Counted from the first letter of the stretch, positions 20,316 to 31,000 are shown. The stretch is 64,000 nucleotides of DNA from Owenia fusiformis (GCA_903813345.2 CAIIXF020000346.1:1-64000), one strand, 5' to 3'. Made by a program: numbers and translations. Notes: generated by a model not told the origin, from the letters alone.

Positions 20316-22094
20316 GTGACTGTGGAGAACAGTGAGGAGCTGGTTCGGAAAATAATGGCTGAAGTGTACATATGTGGAACCAAAATGGAATTCCTTGTCG
20401 ACTCAGGAGCTGTGAGCACAATGTTAGGGCGAGATTGCTATAACCGAATCCCAAGGAGACTTTGTCCTTCTCTGAGGCCATTTACTCGACTCTTTACCCA
20501 GGCCGATGGGTCTAATCTAGCTATTTATGGCATGTTAACATGTGACATTGAGTTGGATGGCAAGAATACTCCAATGAACATTGTGGTGGCTGACATTGCT
20601 CTAGATGGGATTCTCTGCTCTGAGTATTTATCTGCAAGTAGAGTAATCATTGACTATGCTGACCTAAAGATGCACTTCCATAACCCCGAAGAAGACTACG
20701 AAGTTGGAAAAACAGATGAGGAATCAATACAATGTACTGCTAACTCTACCTCACTTAGACCAACTAGAGAGGAGGTTGGAGAAAAGTGGACCAGGAAGAC
20801 AAAATTTGATCCAAATGTTGATGAAGACGACACAGATCTGGGGGAGGAATTTTACAAAAAGTCAGGAATTGAGGAGAGTAGCCAGGAAGATGAGGGGAAT
20901 ACTTCAACGCTAGAGAAGGAGCAAATTGAAGAGGATCGATGTTATGAAAAGCTGACCAATTTCTCCGGGCAAGGAGAAGGCATCCCAGTTGATGAGCTGT
21001 GTTTGAGCAAAAACCACCTAGAGAGCGAACTGAGTAGGAGTAATCAAGATCCAGAGCGGGGAGTAGGAGTTACTCAGGGAGCTGAGCTGGAGAGTAAAAA
21101 CAAAAATACTCCGTACCAAGAGTCAAGAATCTACAAGAGCTCCCAGTCTGAAGAGTACGTGAAGGAGAAGTTTACTCCAGTTGATCAAATTCAGAGAAGT
21201 AGGGAACAGCGTAGTACCTTTAGGAACAGCTCAGTTAGGAGCAAGGCTTCAGGGAGTAAAGAGTCAAGGTCTAGTCAGACAGCAGAGTTTACTTCTGATT
21301 GTAAGTCACCAGATGGAGACCCAATCCGAGAGAGCAAAGTCACAACTCACAAGAGATTGTTGGAAAGAGAGAAACTAAGACAGCATGGTGTCTCCGGTCC
21401 ATCAGGGAGTAAACTTGCAAAGTTTGATACGACGATGCCCACTTCAAAGAGAAGAGCAAAAGAACTACCAAAGATGGATGGCCTTTTAAAGAGTAAAGTT
21501 TCTTAAGCATCAGGGTTACCGCCAATAGAGGAAGAAAAGACTACTCCAGCTGAACGACTACTAGGCGAAGGAACCAAAGCGCCAAAGAGTAGTAAAGATA
21601 TTCACCTACAAAGAGGAGATCCACAAAGGAGTGAGAGAGGCGAGTCATCTGGGCAGTATTCAAGTGCATCTCACATGGAGGAAGAGCTGTCCCAGGAGTG
21701 GCTATGCCATATAGCAGAGGATGTTTTGATTTTGCCTTACTGTGGAAAACTGGTGGATATAGAGGTTGACTGCTCAGATAGCACCGACGAAGTCCTGATT
21801 GATAACAGCTTTAATTTTAAGCGATCCAGTCAGGCTTTTGAACTAGCTACAACCTTAACTACCATTAACGATGGAAGTGGCTTTGCAGAGATCTGGAATT
21901 TATCTGCTCTCTCTGGAGTTAACAAAAGAGAGTATGGTGGGAGTAGCTACTCCATGTACTGGGAAGGTGTATTGCATATCCAAGGAAGAGGAAAATATAC
22001 ACAATATTTCATGGGTGAGAGAAGCAAATCAAGATTTGAGTCCAAATATGACAGAGTGCGATATGGGCAAGACTTCCCCAGTGGCCGATTTTGA
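20316..22094 (+). pseudogene. pol: Gypsy aspartic protease and acidic linker
   Basis: The same frame as gag continues after the TAG. The retropepsin active site DSGA lies at about residue 29 (codon at 20400), preceded by MEFLV, with a downstream GILCSEYL block typical of clan AA proteases. Then follow ~230 residues rich in E, S, K and R without a fold that I recognise. A TAA at 21504-21506 interrupts the frame. It resumes to 22094, and the RT lead-in continues in another frame. A linker this long between protease and RT is unusual for Gypsy. Confidence 0.75.
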
Positions 22095-22881
22095 AGCTCG
22101 TCAGGATGAACAAGATTACTCAGAGAGATGTAAAGAGCAGATCCAGGAAGAGCAGTGTTCACATGAGGAGTACTCTCCGCAAGAGACCTTTCCAGAGTAT
22201 TTAGAGGATTTGCTCTTGCGAAGTACTCAGGGTCTGAGTAACAAACACGGTACTGCAGTAAGAAGACTATTGCTACAAAATACTGATATTTTTGCATCAT
22301 CTGATGCTGATCTTGGCCGGACTGAGTCGACTGAACACAGAATTCCAACATCCAGAATGCCAAACCGATTAAGCAGTCATATCGGCGCCTACCTCCTGGT
22401 CGACAGTTAGAGATGGACAAACAGGTTAAAGACTTGTTGCAGCGTGGAATAATAGAGAACAGTCAGAGTCCTTGGTCAGCGCCTATTATGTTGGTTCAGA
22501 AGAAAGGGGGAAAGTGGAGATTTTGTGTTGACTACCGGCGCTTAAATCAGGTGACTGAGAAAGATGCGTTCCCAATTCCTAACATTGCTGAGACATTGGA
22601 CCTGATGGAAAACAGCGAATTCTACTCCACCTTAGATTTATGTAGCGGCTATTGGCAAGTACCAGTAGATCCTAAAGATCGGGAGAAGACAGCCTTTTCT
22701 GTCAGAGGTGGACAATACCATTGGGTGGTGATCCCATTTGGCTTGACTGGAGCCCCATCTACCTTCTGCATGCTCATGGACGGGGACTGACCCTTAAGAC
22801 CTCACTTGTATATTTGGATGACGTTATTACCTTTGGGAGTAGCTTCGAGGTGGCTGTAGACTGAAAGAAATTTTTGAAAGG
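22095..22881 (+). pseudogene. pol: Gypsy reverse transcriptase (broken)
   Basis: The lead-in (LPEYL-like FPEYLEDLLLRSTQGL, then DIFASSDADLGRT) is in frame 1. It shifts near 22350 to frame 3, which carries GIIENSQSPWSAPIMLVQKK, FCVDYRRLN, STLDLCSGYWQV, KTAFSV and VIPFGLTGAPSTF. After 22787 it shifts again, and the catalytic YLDD lies at 22811-22822. Motif order and spacing match Ty3/Gypsy RT, with a few residues missing just before YLDD. Not translatable as one protein. Confidence 0.9.
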
Positions 22882-23644
22882 TTGAGGGAGGCTGGACTTC
22901 GACTGAAGCCATCTAAGTGTACTCTTTTCCACAAAGAAGTTGAGTTTCTGGGACACGTGGTCTCGCGTGAGGGAGTTACTCCGAATCCAGAAAAGGTAAA
23001 GCAGATAGCAGAGTATCCAGCCCAAAAAAGTGTTAAACAAGTGCGTCAATTTATAGGCGGAGTTTCCTATAACAGACGACATATTAAGGACTTCGCAAAG
23101 ATTGCAGGCCAACTTCATGAACTGGCAAAGAAGAATGCCATTTTCCATTGGAATGAACACTGCAAGGAGGCGTTTAAAACATTAAAGGAGAAACTTATGA
23201 GCGCTCCTGTGATGGGTTATCCAAAGGAGGGATGTAAATACATATTAGATACAGACGCCAGTCTTGAGGCTATAGGAGCAGTACTCTCCCAGATCCAAGA
23301 AGGTGAGGAGAAGGTCTTATACTATGCCAACAAGAGATTGAATCGACATAAACAAAATTATTGTGTGACAAGACGTGAACTGTTAGCTGTTGTCAATTAT
23401 ACTTGTTATTTCAAGCAGTTTCTGTATGGGTGTGATGTTTTTGCTGCGAACTGACCATAGCTCTTTGAGGTGGTTGGTAAACTTCAAAGAGCCAGAAGGG
23501 CAGTTAGCCAGATGGATACAGAGCTTGCAAGAGTTCTCATTTGAGACGGAGTACCGACCAGGACCAAAGCACCAGAACGCAGACCTCATGTCCCGGGTGC
23601 CATGCAAGCAGTGCAACCATTGCGAGGGACGATGCGTAGAATAA
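22882..23644 (+). pseudogene. pol: Gypsy RT thumb/connection and RNase H
   Basis: LRLKPSKCTLFHKEVEFLGH and FIGGVSYNRRHIKDFAKIAG are the RT thumb blocks. RNase H follows with its first aspartate in DTDASLEAIGAVLSQ (about 23254) and the TRRELLAVV helix. A frameshift near 23450 moves the frame to TDHSSLRWL...RPGPKHQNADLMSR, the end of RNase H. The short segment CKQCNHC marks the passage toward integrase. Confidence 0.9.
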
Positions 23645-23696
23645 CAGATTGAAGAGCAATCAGAAGATGATATTTTGACTGTTTTCTGGAGCAAGA

Positions 23697-24464
23697 ATGC
23701 TCTTTGGAGGATATAGGAGTGGCCCAAAGAGAAGACTGGGACCTTACTCAGATCATCAACTCTCTGGAACAGAACAAGGAGAAGCCGAGTTGGGAGGACA
23801 TCAGTTCCAAGTCACCTCGGTTAAAAAGCTGTGGATACAGTGGTCCCGACTGCAACTGCAATCCGGGGTACTATGTAGAGTCTGGGAGGAGGAGGATGGC
23901 TCCATCACTCGACTCCAAGTGGTTACTCTTGGACTTTTAAAACCAAGGGTATTGGAGGATGTTTGGAGGAGGTCCATGAGAAAGCCAGTGATGTGCTGGA
24001 GCTGGCTGTTTTGAGGCAAAAATTGGACTACAATAGGAAAGTAGATAAGGAGCTATATCCAGTGGGAAGTGCAGTTTGGCTGATGAACAAAACAAGGCGG
24101 AAAGGAAGATCTCCAAAACTACAACCGAGATGGGTGGGCCCTTTCAAAGTTGTCAAGCCAATTGTCACCAGTGACCTATAGGATTCGTGAGAAGGGCACC
24201 GGTAAACCACTTATTGTCCACTTCAACTTAATCAAACCATTCCATTGTGCACTTCCTAAGAAATGGCCCAGAGTAGACGAGATTGTTGGAGACAAACCTG
24301 TTCTCTTGTCTGATCCCTTGAGAGCCTTAGCCATGCCAGGTGTGGGGAAGAACACAAACCAGATAAGGACACTAATTTTGGTGCAAAGGAAGAATTACCA
24401 AATCAGGAAGAATTGGAAAGTCCGCCACCAATGGAAGCTCCAGAAGGACCCAACAATCATTTGA
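23697..24464 (+). pseudogene. pol: Gypsy integrase remnants (catalytic core missing)
   Basis: The pre-integrase region is visible as GVLCRVWEEEDGSITRLQVV (about 23850-23925). By 23965 the sequence is already in the C-terminal part (HEKASDVLELAVLRQKLDYN, then PVGSAVWL). Only about 40 bases lie between, so the HHCC zinc domain and the D,D-35-E core have been deleted. The C-terminal GPFKVVKP and, after another frameshift near 24170, VTYRI...VHFNLIKPF follow. Confidence 0.8.
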
Positions 24465-24681
24465 AAGAGGTACCTGAAGAGAAATGCAGTGATCCTACAT
24501 GGACGAATGAGGAAAAACCTGTGAAACACGGAGAAGAAATGAAAGATGGTTTCGGGGATAAACTCCAAGACCAGGGTCCCCCCTGTTTAAAAAAGGTCCC
24601 AGTCAGAAAATTGGTTAAAACAGAAAAAGTGGGAGGAAAAAGGGAACGTTGTCCTGAAATTGAGCCATTGCGAATTGAATC

Positions 24682-24700
24682 AAAGGGGGGGGGGGTGTTC
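24682..24700 (+). other. Candidate polypurine tract and LTR start
   Basis: AAAGGGGGGGGGGGTG: a pure purine run followed by TG, where Gypsy plus-strand priming and the 3' LTR would begin. It lies inside an open frame (24413-24769), and no second LTR was found, so the call is tentative. Confidence 0.4.
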
Positions 24701-24765
24701 TTTCTAAAAGACAAAAGAAACAACCCAGTAGATAAAATGATTTCGTTCTATTTGCAGTTGATGAG

Positions 24766-25820
24766 ATGACAGGCTCAAGATCACGTTCTAGAAGACAAAG
24801 AGAGCAGTCCAGAGACGGACAGAAAAGCTCATCACAAGCATGCTGAAGAAAAGAGGAGTGAACATGTATCTAGGAGAGATGAGCCTACAAGGAGACATGT
24901 TGCGCTGGAGAAGAAGCGTTCCAGCCGGAACCGTAGTCCCAAAAGACAGGAGAGAAAGTTCATCCATTTGGGAAGATGGTAGCGGCCACAAAAACTATGT
25001 TAAAAGTGAAATCAAAGCAGTGGCAAGTTCAAAGGGGGATTCTAAGAAGAGAAGGCTGGACACACACAAGTCCCCAGATTCCCATGTTAAAATATCTGAA
25101 CAGACTCTCTCAAGTAGTCATCATAAGACTGTAACCAGTGGATCAACAGGATTCCCCACAAAAACTACCTCAGGAACTGATCATCAGGATGGATTAGGCT
25201 CCTCTCAAAACTACCAGGAAAGAATGACTAGCGCTGTAAATCTTATTAGCAGCATCTCCTGCCCGACAGCAGAATCAGCCAAAGTTGGTCCAGAGACAGG
25301 CTCTTCCTTTGTGTGTTCATTATGTTCCCAAGTGTTCACAAGGAAGTTTAACCTCCGGCGACACATGCGACACCTTCATGGGATAGATACTACTAGTCTA
25401 GGAGAAGAGCCAAAGGTGCCATTCTTTCCTCTTACCCCAAATTTAGAGGAGGAAGTAGATGATTGGCCGATTGAACAAGACCATGGAACACCAACCTCGG
25501 AGGTAGATGGGGAGTCAGGTGATGGTAAAGCCAGTACACAGGAACATGAAGATGAATCGGCAGAGGATCGTTATTCTAGTGACACGGACCAAGATGGTAG
25601 ACAGGAACAGGAGGTCGAGGGTGAGAGTCCTCCTATTACCCTTGACATTCCAGAGGAAAACAAGTCGGAACCTAAAGGGAAGGAAACAAGCACCACGTCA
25701 CAAGTAAGTGTACCGTCTGCTAGGGCTAGGTCACCAGAAGTGAGGACAATCGGAACCCAGACTCATGGACCTTCCTTCACACCTAACGTATACGTACATG
25801 TAGATCAAGTATATTTCTAA
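24766..25820 (+). pseudogene. C2H2 zinc-finger frame downstream of Gypsy pol
   Basis: A long open frame (24840-25820, up to 326 codons) holds a single C2H2 finger, C-x2-C-x12-H-x4-H (FVCSLCSQVFTRKFNLRRHM...), around residue 165. The finger is embedded in S/T/E/D-rich, probably disordered sequence. The upstream part, from an ATG at 24766, codes an SR-rich stretch (MTGSRSRSRRQREQ), but two frameshifts (about 24830 and 24960) split it, so the intact protein is not encoded. Its placement suggests an accessory ORF of this element family, but a separate host-derived or second-element origin is possible. DNA binding is likely but the target is unknown. Confidence 0.55.
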
Positions 25821-26510
25821 GTTGGTCTCTCATAGATGTAAGATGTTATGTTAACTTGTTCCTTAATATAGCTCGTTCATATCATGTAGTGCGGGAACTC
25901 TTGCCCTGGAATTGGTCAACCTGTAGTAAAAATAAGCCACATGGTTATGAGTCATCGGCAATTAAAGGATCTGTGATTGACATTGTCATAGTGATCTCCA
26001 ACAATGCATCACCAAATGAAATAAAAACACCAGCTCGATCCAGCTGTAGCCAATCAGATCACTTCGCTATGCATATCATTAGTGAGGTGAGACAGGAAAT
26101 AATCTAATGTAGCATCATTGTTAAAGCTAAATCGGGAATATAATGGAAAATATAATTCTATTATCGAATGTTTATTGTGTTTGTGGATGCTGATAATTCT
26201 GAGGAAGTCTGGAGATTAACCAAGTGTGGATTAGCGTTAATTGGAGTATATTTATCGTTTCGTGACGGAAAAGACCATGACACGTGGATATAGGACCATT
26301 TGGCATGGTGTGATGTGGGCGAACAAGGAGAACGCCTAAAGAACATTTTCCAGATTTTGTAAGTGCTGATCTATTTCTATAATTCCTTTTTGTGATAGAA
26401 TCAAAAGGTTAATTTGATCCTTTTCGATTTAACATTGAGATTTTGGGGATTGCATCATACACTCCCACAATCCTTTGCAATTCCGCCATCTTGGATGACT
26501 TCCGGTCCAC
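25821..26510. other. Unassigned region, possible LTR remnant
   Basis: No gene. It follows the zinc-finger frame and might hold LTR sequence, but I could not find a partner copy in the window. Confidence 0.3.
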
Positions 26511-26514
26511 GTGT

Positions 26515-26875
26515 GGTTCAAGTCTAATCTCAGAATTTGATTGACATTCTTGATCTACTCGTTCCTTGAAGCAAGCGTTTTTTTTATTTTTGAGCGGTAG
26601 TTTTATCCACATTAAAATGTGTGGATCAAATCTAATCTCAGAATTTGATTGACATTCTTGATCCCATCCGGAGCAAGTATTTTGTGGAGCAGCAGAGTTA
26701 TTTTCTTTTGGACTGGTAATTTGGGTCTAATCTCATAATTTGATTGATATTCCCGAATTACTAGTCTGGTTTTGAACAGCTGGGATTCAACGTGAACTGA
26801 CTATTTTATTCCTTTGAGGGCTGATAGTTGGGTCTAATCTCAGAATTTAATTGATATTCCCAATTTATTCGCCAA
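26515..26875. repeat. ~105-bp tandem repeat, four copies
   Basis: GTCTAATCTCAGAATTTGAT followed by TGACATTC(T)TGAT recurs at about 26523, 26629, 26727 and 26834 (periods ~106, 98, 107). It passes directly into the AGCAGAG minisatellite. Confidence 0.8.
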
Positions 26876-27145
26876 GAGCAGTAAAGAAGAGTAACCGGGC
26901 TGAAGAAGAGTAATCCTGATTAAACAGAACAGAAGAAGAGTAACGAGTAAGCAGAGCAGAGCAGAGTAAAGAGTAAGCAGAGCAGAGCGGAATAAAGAGT
27001 AACCAGAGCAGAATAGAGTAAAGCAGAGCAGAACGGAACGGAATAAAGAGTAACAAGAGCAGAAGAGTAAAACAGAGCAGAGCGGAATAAAGAGTAACCA
27101 GAGCAGAATAGAGTAAAGCAGAGCAGAGCGGATAAAACACACTAG
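26876..27145. repeat. AGTAAGCAGAGCAGA minisatellite, array 1
   Basis: Variants of AGAGTAAGCAGAGCAGA and GGAATAAAGAGTAACCAGAG fill 270 bp. The same unit makes array 2 at 28.4-29.0 kb. Minus-strand frames (L/Y/S-rich) are by-products. Confidence 0.85.
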
Positions 27146-27504
27146 GGTAAAAGCTGCTCAAATTGAACTTTCTTATGTCAAGCAAGTTGGATGATTAATT
27201 ACACTCTTGTAGGCCAGTAGCGTATATTTACTAAGCTTGCTGCTGTTTAGCCCTATTAACAATATTAACACTTTTGAATTTCAAAATAACGGCTTTGATC
27301 AATTTTAGCAAGAATATAGAAAAGTTTGTCACATGACTAAACAAGAGATGACTAGGTTAATTTCAGGGTTCACTCCTGATTTGTTTTTACATTTTTGTTC
27401 TTAAATTATGCTAAATCAGAATAAAGTTAAGTTGTACTTTTTGCACGGGTAATTCTAGAGTATTTTCTAAAATCTTCTCTCAGTAAAACACATGATTAAC
27501 AATG

Positions 27505-27785
27505 GTTTACAATGATATTTTTACAAGGTTGGATCCATATTATGAAGGACAGTATGTTGCACTTGAAATCAAAATATAAAGCTATAGTAGCAAGTATAAA
27601 GACAAGAAAATATTAATTAAAAAACAAAAACATACATAAATCTGACGGATATGGATATTCAATACTTCATAAACAATACTTTGCCACTTTATATTTTTAC
27701 AAAGTTGGATCCATGCTATTAAGGTAAGTCTATTGTACATAGAAATCAACACATAAACCTGTAGTAACAAGTATTAAGACTTAAA
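27505..27785. repeat. Two-copy ~175-bp direct repeat between the minisatellite arrays
   Basis: ATATTTTTACAARGTTGGAT (then CCAT) ... GTAGYAACAAGTATTAAGAC occurs at about 27512 and 27688 with moderate divergence. The rest of 27146-28384 shows no gene or other feature that I can support. Confidence 0.6.
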
Positions 27786-28384
27786 ATATATACTTTATGC
27801 ATACACTCAAAAAATCCCTGTGTTAATGGTAAAATACTATGGCAAAATGGAAAGTTCTACTCACACTGATCTTGTTAAGGTACAGTTTCCTAAATTCAAA
27901 ATTGTTACTAAAAGAAAAGAATTATGGATTGTGAAAGATATTTGAATAGTCAAATTGCATGTAAAATTTTGTCAAAGTAAATAGTGGCAAAGGTGTTTAA
28001 ATCGTTGCATATTATCAGTGGAGAAGTGAAAATTCCAAGAAATTGTTTCTCTCTGAAAAACCCAATGTTATATTGGAGAAATGACCCACACTTCTTAACT
28101 TGTAATATCTATTTACTGGGTCAATTTTTTTAAGATTTCACCATTTTGTACTGATTGGACAATAGAAACCAATAGTAGAAACAGAAACAAAGTTAAACTA
28201 GTTTTTAAATCACTTAAAACCAACATTTTTTATGCGGGTTAATTAAACTTGCCTTCATAGCATTAGAGAAATCTATGCTATGCTCATCTCAGAATGCCTG
28301 ATAAGGCTAGTAAACAAAGCAGTGGCTCTGGAGCAAGGGGTAATTAATCTTCTGAGCATTTGACATTAATAGATACATGGAGTC

Positions 28385-28975
28385 CCCTAGTGTGTAAAGA
28401 GTAAGCAGAGCAGAATAAAGAATAAGCAGAGCAGAAAGGTGTAAAGAGTAAGCAGAGCAGAACCGAAAGGAGTAAAGAGTAAAGCAGAACAGAAAGGAGT
28501 AAAGAGTAAGCAGGGCAGAATAAAGAGTAAGCAGAACAGGAAGGAGTAAAGAGTAAAGCAGAACAGAAAGGAGTGAAGAGTAAGCATGGCAGAATAAAGA
28601 GTAAGCAGAGCAGAAAGGAGTAAAGTGTAAGCAGAGCAGAACAGAAAGGAGTAAAGAGTACGCAGGACGGAATAAAGAGTAAGCAGAGCAGAAAGGAGTA
28701 AAGAGTAAAGCAGAACAGAAAGGAGTAAAGAGTAAGCAGGGCAGAATAAAGAGTAAGCAGAGCAGAAAGGAGTAATGAGTAAGCAGAGCAGAACAGAAAG
28801 GAGTAAAGAGTAAGCAGGGCAGAATAAAGAGTAAGCAGAGCAGAGAGGAGTAAAAAGTAAGCAGAGCAGAGCAGAGGAAAGCAAAACAGAGTAAAGAGTA
28901 AGCAGAGCAGAATAGAGTAAAGAGTGAAACAGAATAGAGAGTAAAGCCGAGTAGAGTACAACGAGAGAAGAGCAA
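28385..28975. repeat. AGTAAGCAGAGCAGA minisatellite, array 2
   Basis: About 590 bp of AAAGGAGTAAAGAGTAAGCA / GAGCAGAATAAAGAGTAAGC units. All three minus-strand frames are open for ~200 codons because the repeat's plus strand contains no TTA, CTA or TCA. These L/Y/S/F/C-rich frames are therefore not evidence of genes. Confidence 0.9.
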
Positions 28976-29341
28976 CAACACAACTCTTACATTTGATTAT
29001 TATATGGACATTGTGTTTATTTTGTTATTAAGAAATTATAGTGTTAATAAATTTTGTATATAAATGTGTAACCACCTCCCCTTTCAGTGAAAGCAGTACC
29101 ACCAAACCAGGTCTGCGCCCACATAAGACCAGTGAAAATCCCATATTAAATAAATTGTTCGTGACCCGACCACAACCACACTACCAGATTTTGGCCAGGT
29201 CCGACAATACATTTGAAAACGAGGCTGCATCTGGACAATGCAGAAAACAATGAAATACACGCTAATATTTGCAATCATGTGATCGGTTCTTATCCAATGA
29301 GAAAGCGAGGAACATTTCAATGATCTAATAAATATATATAT

Positions 29342-29741
29342 TGTAACATGGTCATTTTCACATTGTTTATATTTCTACTATTCATATTGACCAATCCCCA
29401 TCCATGTCATTTTAACAGGTCCCTTCATTACTTCACACCCGTTTGTCTAATATTTAATTCCAATGTTTTCAGTTCTTTTGTATACTTTCTACTTTAGCTT
29501 CCTTTGTTTAAACCAGTTTTTAGCTTTTCATGGTGTGATTGTTTCGTACTGTTTTTGTATTCCATATAATAGCATTCACTCACATGTAGCTGAGCTGGGG
29601 TGTTGTCCCTTTACTAGTTAGTGTTGCCTAGAGTTTGTGCTGTACATACACAGAGTATTTCAAATAGATATTTTAAACATTTTAACTTCATCTACTGTTA
29701 TATTTGATTGCCACCCACGGGCCTTCCACTCGCCCGTTACA
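29342..29741 (+). repeat. 5' LTR of the compact element
   Basis: Starts TGTAACATGG and ends CGCCCGTTACA, giving the TG...CA ends of LTRs. The terminal TGTAAC/GTTACA are inverted. Same length as the 3' LTR. Confidence 0.9.
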
Positions 29742-29760
29742 TTGGTACCAGGACTGGGGT
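29742..29760 (+). other. Primer-binding-site-like sequence
   Basis: TTGGTACCAGGACTGGGG immediately after the 5' LTR has the TGGT..CAG pattern of tRNA-primed LTR elements. It resembles the minus-strand site of the element at 34.9-40.3 kb (TTGGTGGCAGCGGTGGGA). I did not identify the cognate tRNA. Confidence 0.55.
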
Positions 29761-29864
29761 AGGCAATGTTGTAGCAGCAAAGACAGTGGGCTAAGCAAGC
29801 TTTGGAAAAATTTGAAAACATTTACATATATACAATAATAAAAAAAGCGGATTACTATTCGACA

Positions 29865-30068
29865 ATGATAACCTGTTGGTTTTGTAAGTCTCCAGGGCAT
29901 ACTAAAAGATGTTGTAAATTCTTCAAGCAAGCGAAGTACTTTTGTTCGATGTGCAGCTGTTATGGACACCGTGACCGAGACCACAGTCAGCCAGACAGGT
30001 ATGTTAGGACTGTTTCCATACACCCTGTGAATGTGAAATCTGCGTCAATTCAGACACAAAAGTGCTAA
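29865..30068 (+). CDS. Small zinc-knuckle protein of the compact LTR element (ORF1)
   Basis: From the first ATG (29865) the frame encodes 67 residues; it is open upstream to at least 29802 without an ATG. It contains C-x2-C-x4-H-x4-C (CWFCKSPGHTKRCC) and, 15 residues later, C-x2-C-x4-H-x4-H (CSMCSCYGHRDRDH), a retroviral-type knuckle followed by a CCHH variant. Such modules bind single-stranded RNA in gag nucleocapsids, so an RNA-packaging role is a reasonable inference. The coiled-coil ORF2 overlaps it in the -1 frame. Not matched to a known family. Confidence 0.6.
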   Translation: MITCWFCKSPGHTKRCCKFFKQAKYFCSMCSCYGHRDRDHSQPDRYVRTVSIHPVNVKSASIQTQKC

Positions 30069-30535
30069 GACACGAAAAAACCGAAAAGTCACAACAAATA
30101 TACCCAAGCATGGAAACTGTTGACATGAATGAATACAGTTCCAATATGGCCAATTTTAAGCGTATTCAAAGTGAATTGTTTGGTCAGAAGAAAGGAAATG
30201 ATATCTACAAAGCTCAACTTAAGTCATATATGAAAACCATTGAATTATTGGAACAGGATGTTGCAGAATACAAAGCAAACAATGATCAGGACTTCTCACA
30301 GATTATTGCATCACAAAAACGGATTGATGATCTACAGTCTGAAAACAACGAATTTTCTAAATTGATCAAAGATCTTACCCGCAAACTAGAGGATCAACAT
30401 CAACAAATATGTGCGTATCAGGATAAAATCAAGAATTATGTGAATATGTTGCCCAATACAGTTTACACCTCTGGATATATGGAGTTTCTTGGAATGCGCA
30501 ATCAATTTCAAAATGACTACTTCGCCACAATGTAA
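30008..30535 (+). CDS. Coiled-coil protein of the compact LTR element (ORF2)
   Basis: Open from 30008; the first ATG is at 30110, giving 141 residues. The sequence from about residue 30 is charged and heptad-like (IELLEQDVAEYKANNDQ, IASQKRIDDLQSENNEFSKL, LTRKLEDQHQQI), strongly suggesting a coiled coil. The C-terminal ~35 residues are Y/F/N-rich. The frame overlaps ORF1 by 60 nt in the -1 register, so a frameshifted fusion is conceivable, although the overlap has no classic slippery heptamer. It may be an unusual structural (gag-like) protein with knuckle and coiled coil in reversed order. No family recognised. Confidence 0.55.
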   Translation, partial: DCFHTPCECEICVNSDTKVLRHEKTEKSQQIYPSMETVDMNEYSSNMANFKRIQSELFGQKKGNDIYKAQLKSYMKTIELLEQDVAEYKANNDQDFSQIIASQKRIDDLQSENNEFSKLIKDLTRKLEDQHQQICAYQDKIKNYVNMLPNTVYTSGYMEFLGMRNQFQNDYFATM

Positions 30536-30554
30536 ATCTAAGTCAGATGTACCA

Positions 30555-30625
30555 CCAGAGGAGAATTCGATCAGCAGATATTAGTGCTAAATAATGTAGG
30601 AATCTAAAAATTCTCCTCTTGATGA
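30555..30625 (+). other. Inverted-repeat hairpin after ORF2
   Basis: CCAGAGGAGAATT and AATTCTCCTCTTG are complementary across a ~45-nt loop, 25-30 bases past the ORF2 stop. It may be a structural element in the element RNA, or an accident. Confidence 0.35.
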
Positions 30626-30799
30626 CACCACACAATCTATATCTGCCATATTACAATGATATGATGCCGCCTTTTGATGTGCAATAATTTTGCCCATCTG
30701 ATAATAATGTGATATATAATTGATGCTGATTGCAACCATTAGTTTTATATTCAAACACGTTCTTATACTTAAATTGTGAATGGCATGATGCTATTCATG

Positions 30800-31000
30800 C
30801 TATAAAATAGTGTATTGATTAACTGCCTAAGTGGTGTATTACTTGTCTATGAATTGGTGTATAACTTGCCTATGAATTGGTGTACTAACTTTGCCTTGAA
30901 TGGTGCATATTTAAGCCTTTAATAGTGTATCACAGCCTACCATTGTGTACTATTTTGTCTTTAATGATGTAGATTATGTAAGCCTATAATGGTGTTGCCA
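30800..31000. repeat. Degenerate ~25-30 bp repeat (GAATTGGTGTA.AACTTGCCTAT)
   Basis: Repeats of TGGTGTAT..CTTGCCTATGAAT recur about six times with decay in the 3' non-coding part of the compact LTR element. Confidence 0.5.

Larger units (their letters stand above)
19581..25820 (+). mobile_element. Decayed Ty3/Gypsy LTR retrotransposon plus 3' zinc-finger frame
   Basis: The order is gag with two zinc knuckles, aspartic protease, a long acidic linker, RT, RNase H, and integrase remnants. This is the Ty3/Gypsy order. At least six frameshifts or stops and a missing integrase core show it is dead. A poly-purine tract (AAAGGGGGGGGGGG, 24682-24695) followed by TGTTC may mark the start of the 3' LTR. 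No matching 5' LTR or PBS was found upstream of gag, so the 5' end is probably truncated. A C2H2 zinc-finger frame follows. Confidence 0.85.

Noticed and set aside
19662-20481. Minus-strand frames opposite gag and protease
   Set aside because: Antisense shadows of the Gypsy coding frames.
26876-28975. CRISPR-like array
   Set aside because: Units are contiguous, variable minisatellite repeats without unique spacers, in eukaryotic DNA.
28307-28983. Three overlapping ~200-codon minus-strand frames resembling membrane proteins
   Set aside because: All three arise from the AGTAAGCAGAGCAGA repeat, which has no stop trinucleotides on that strand.
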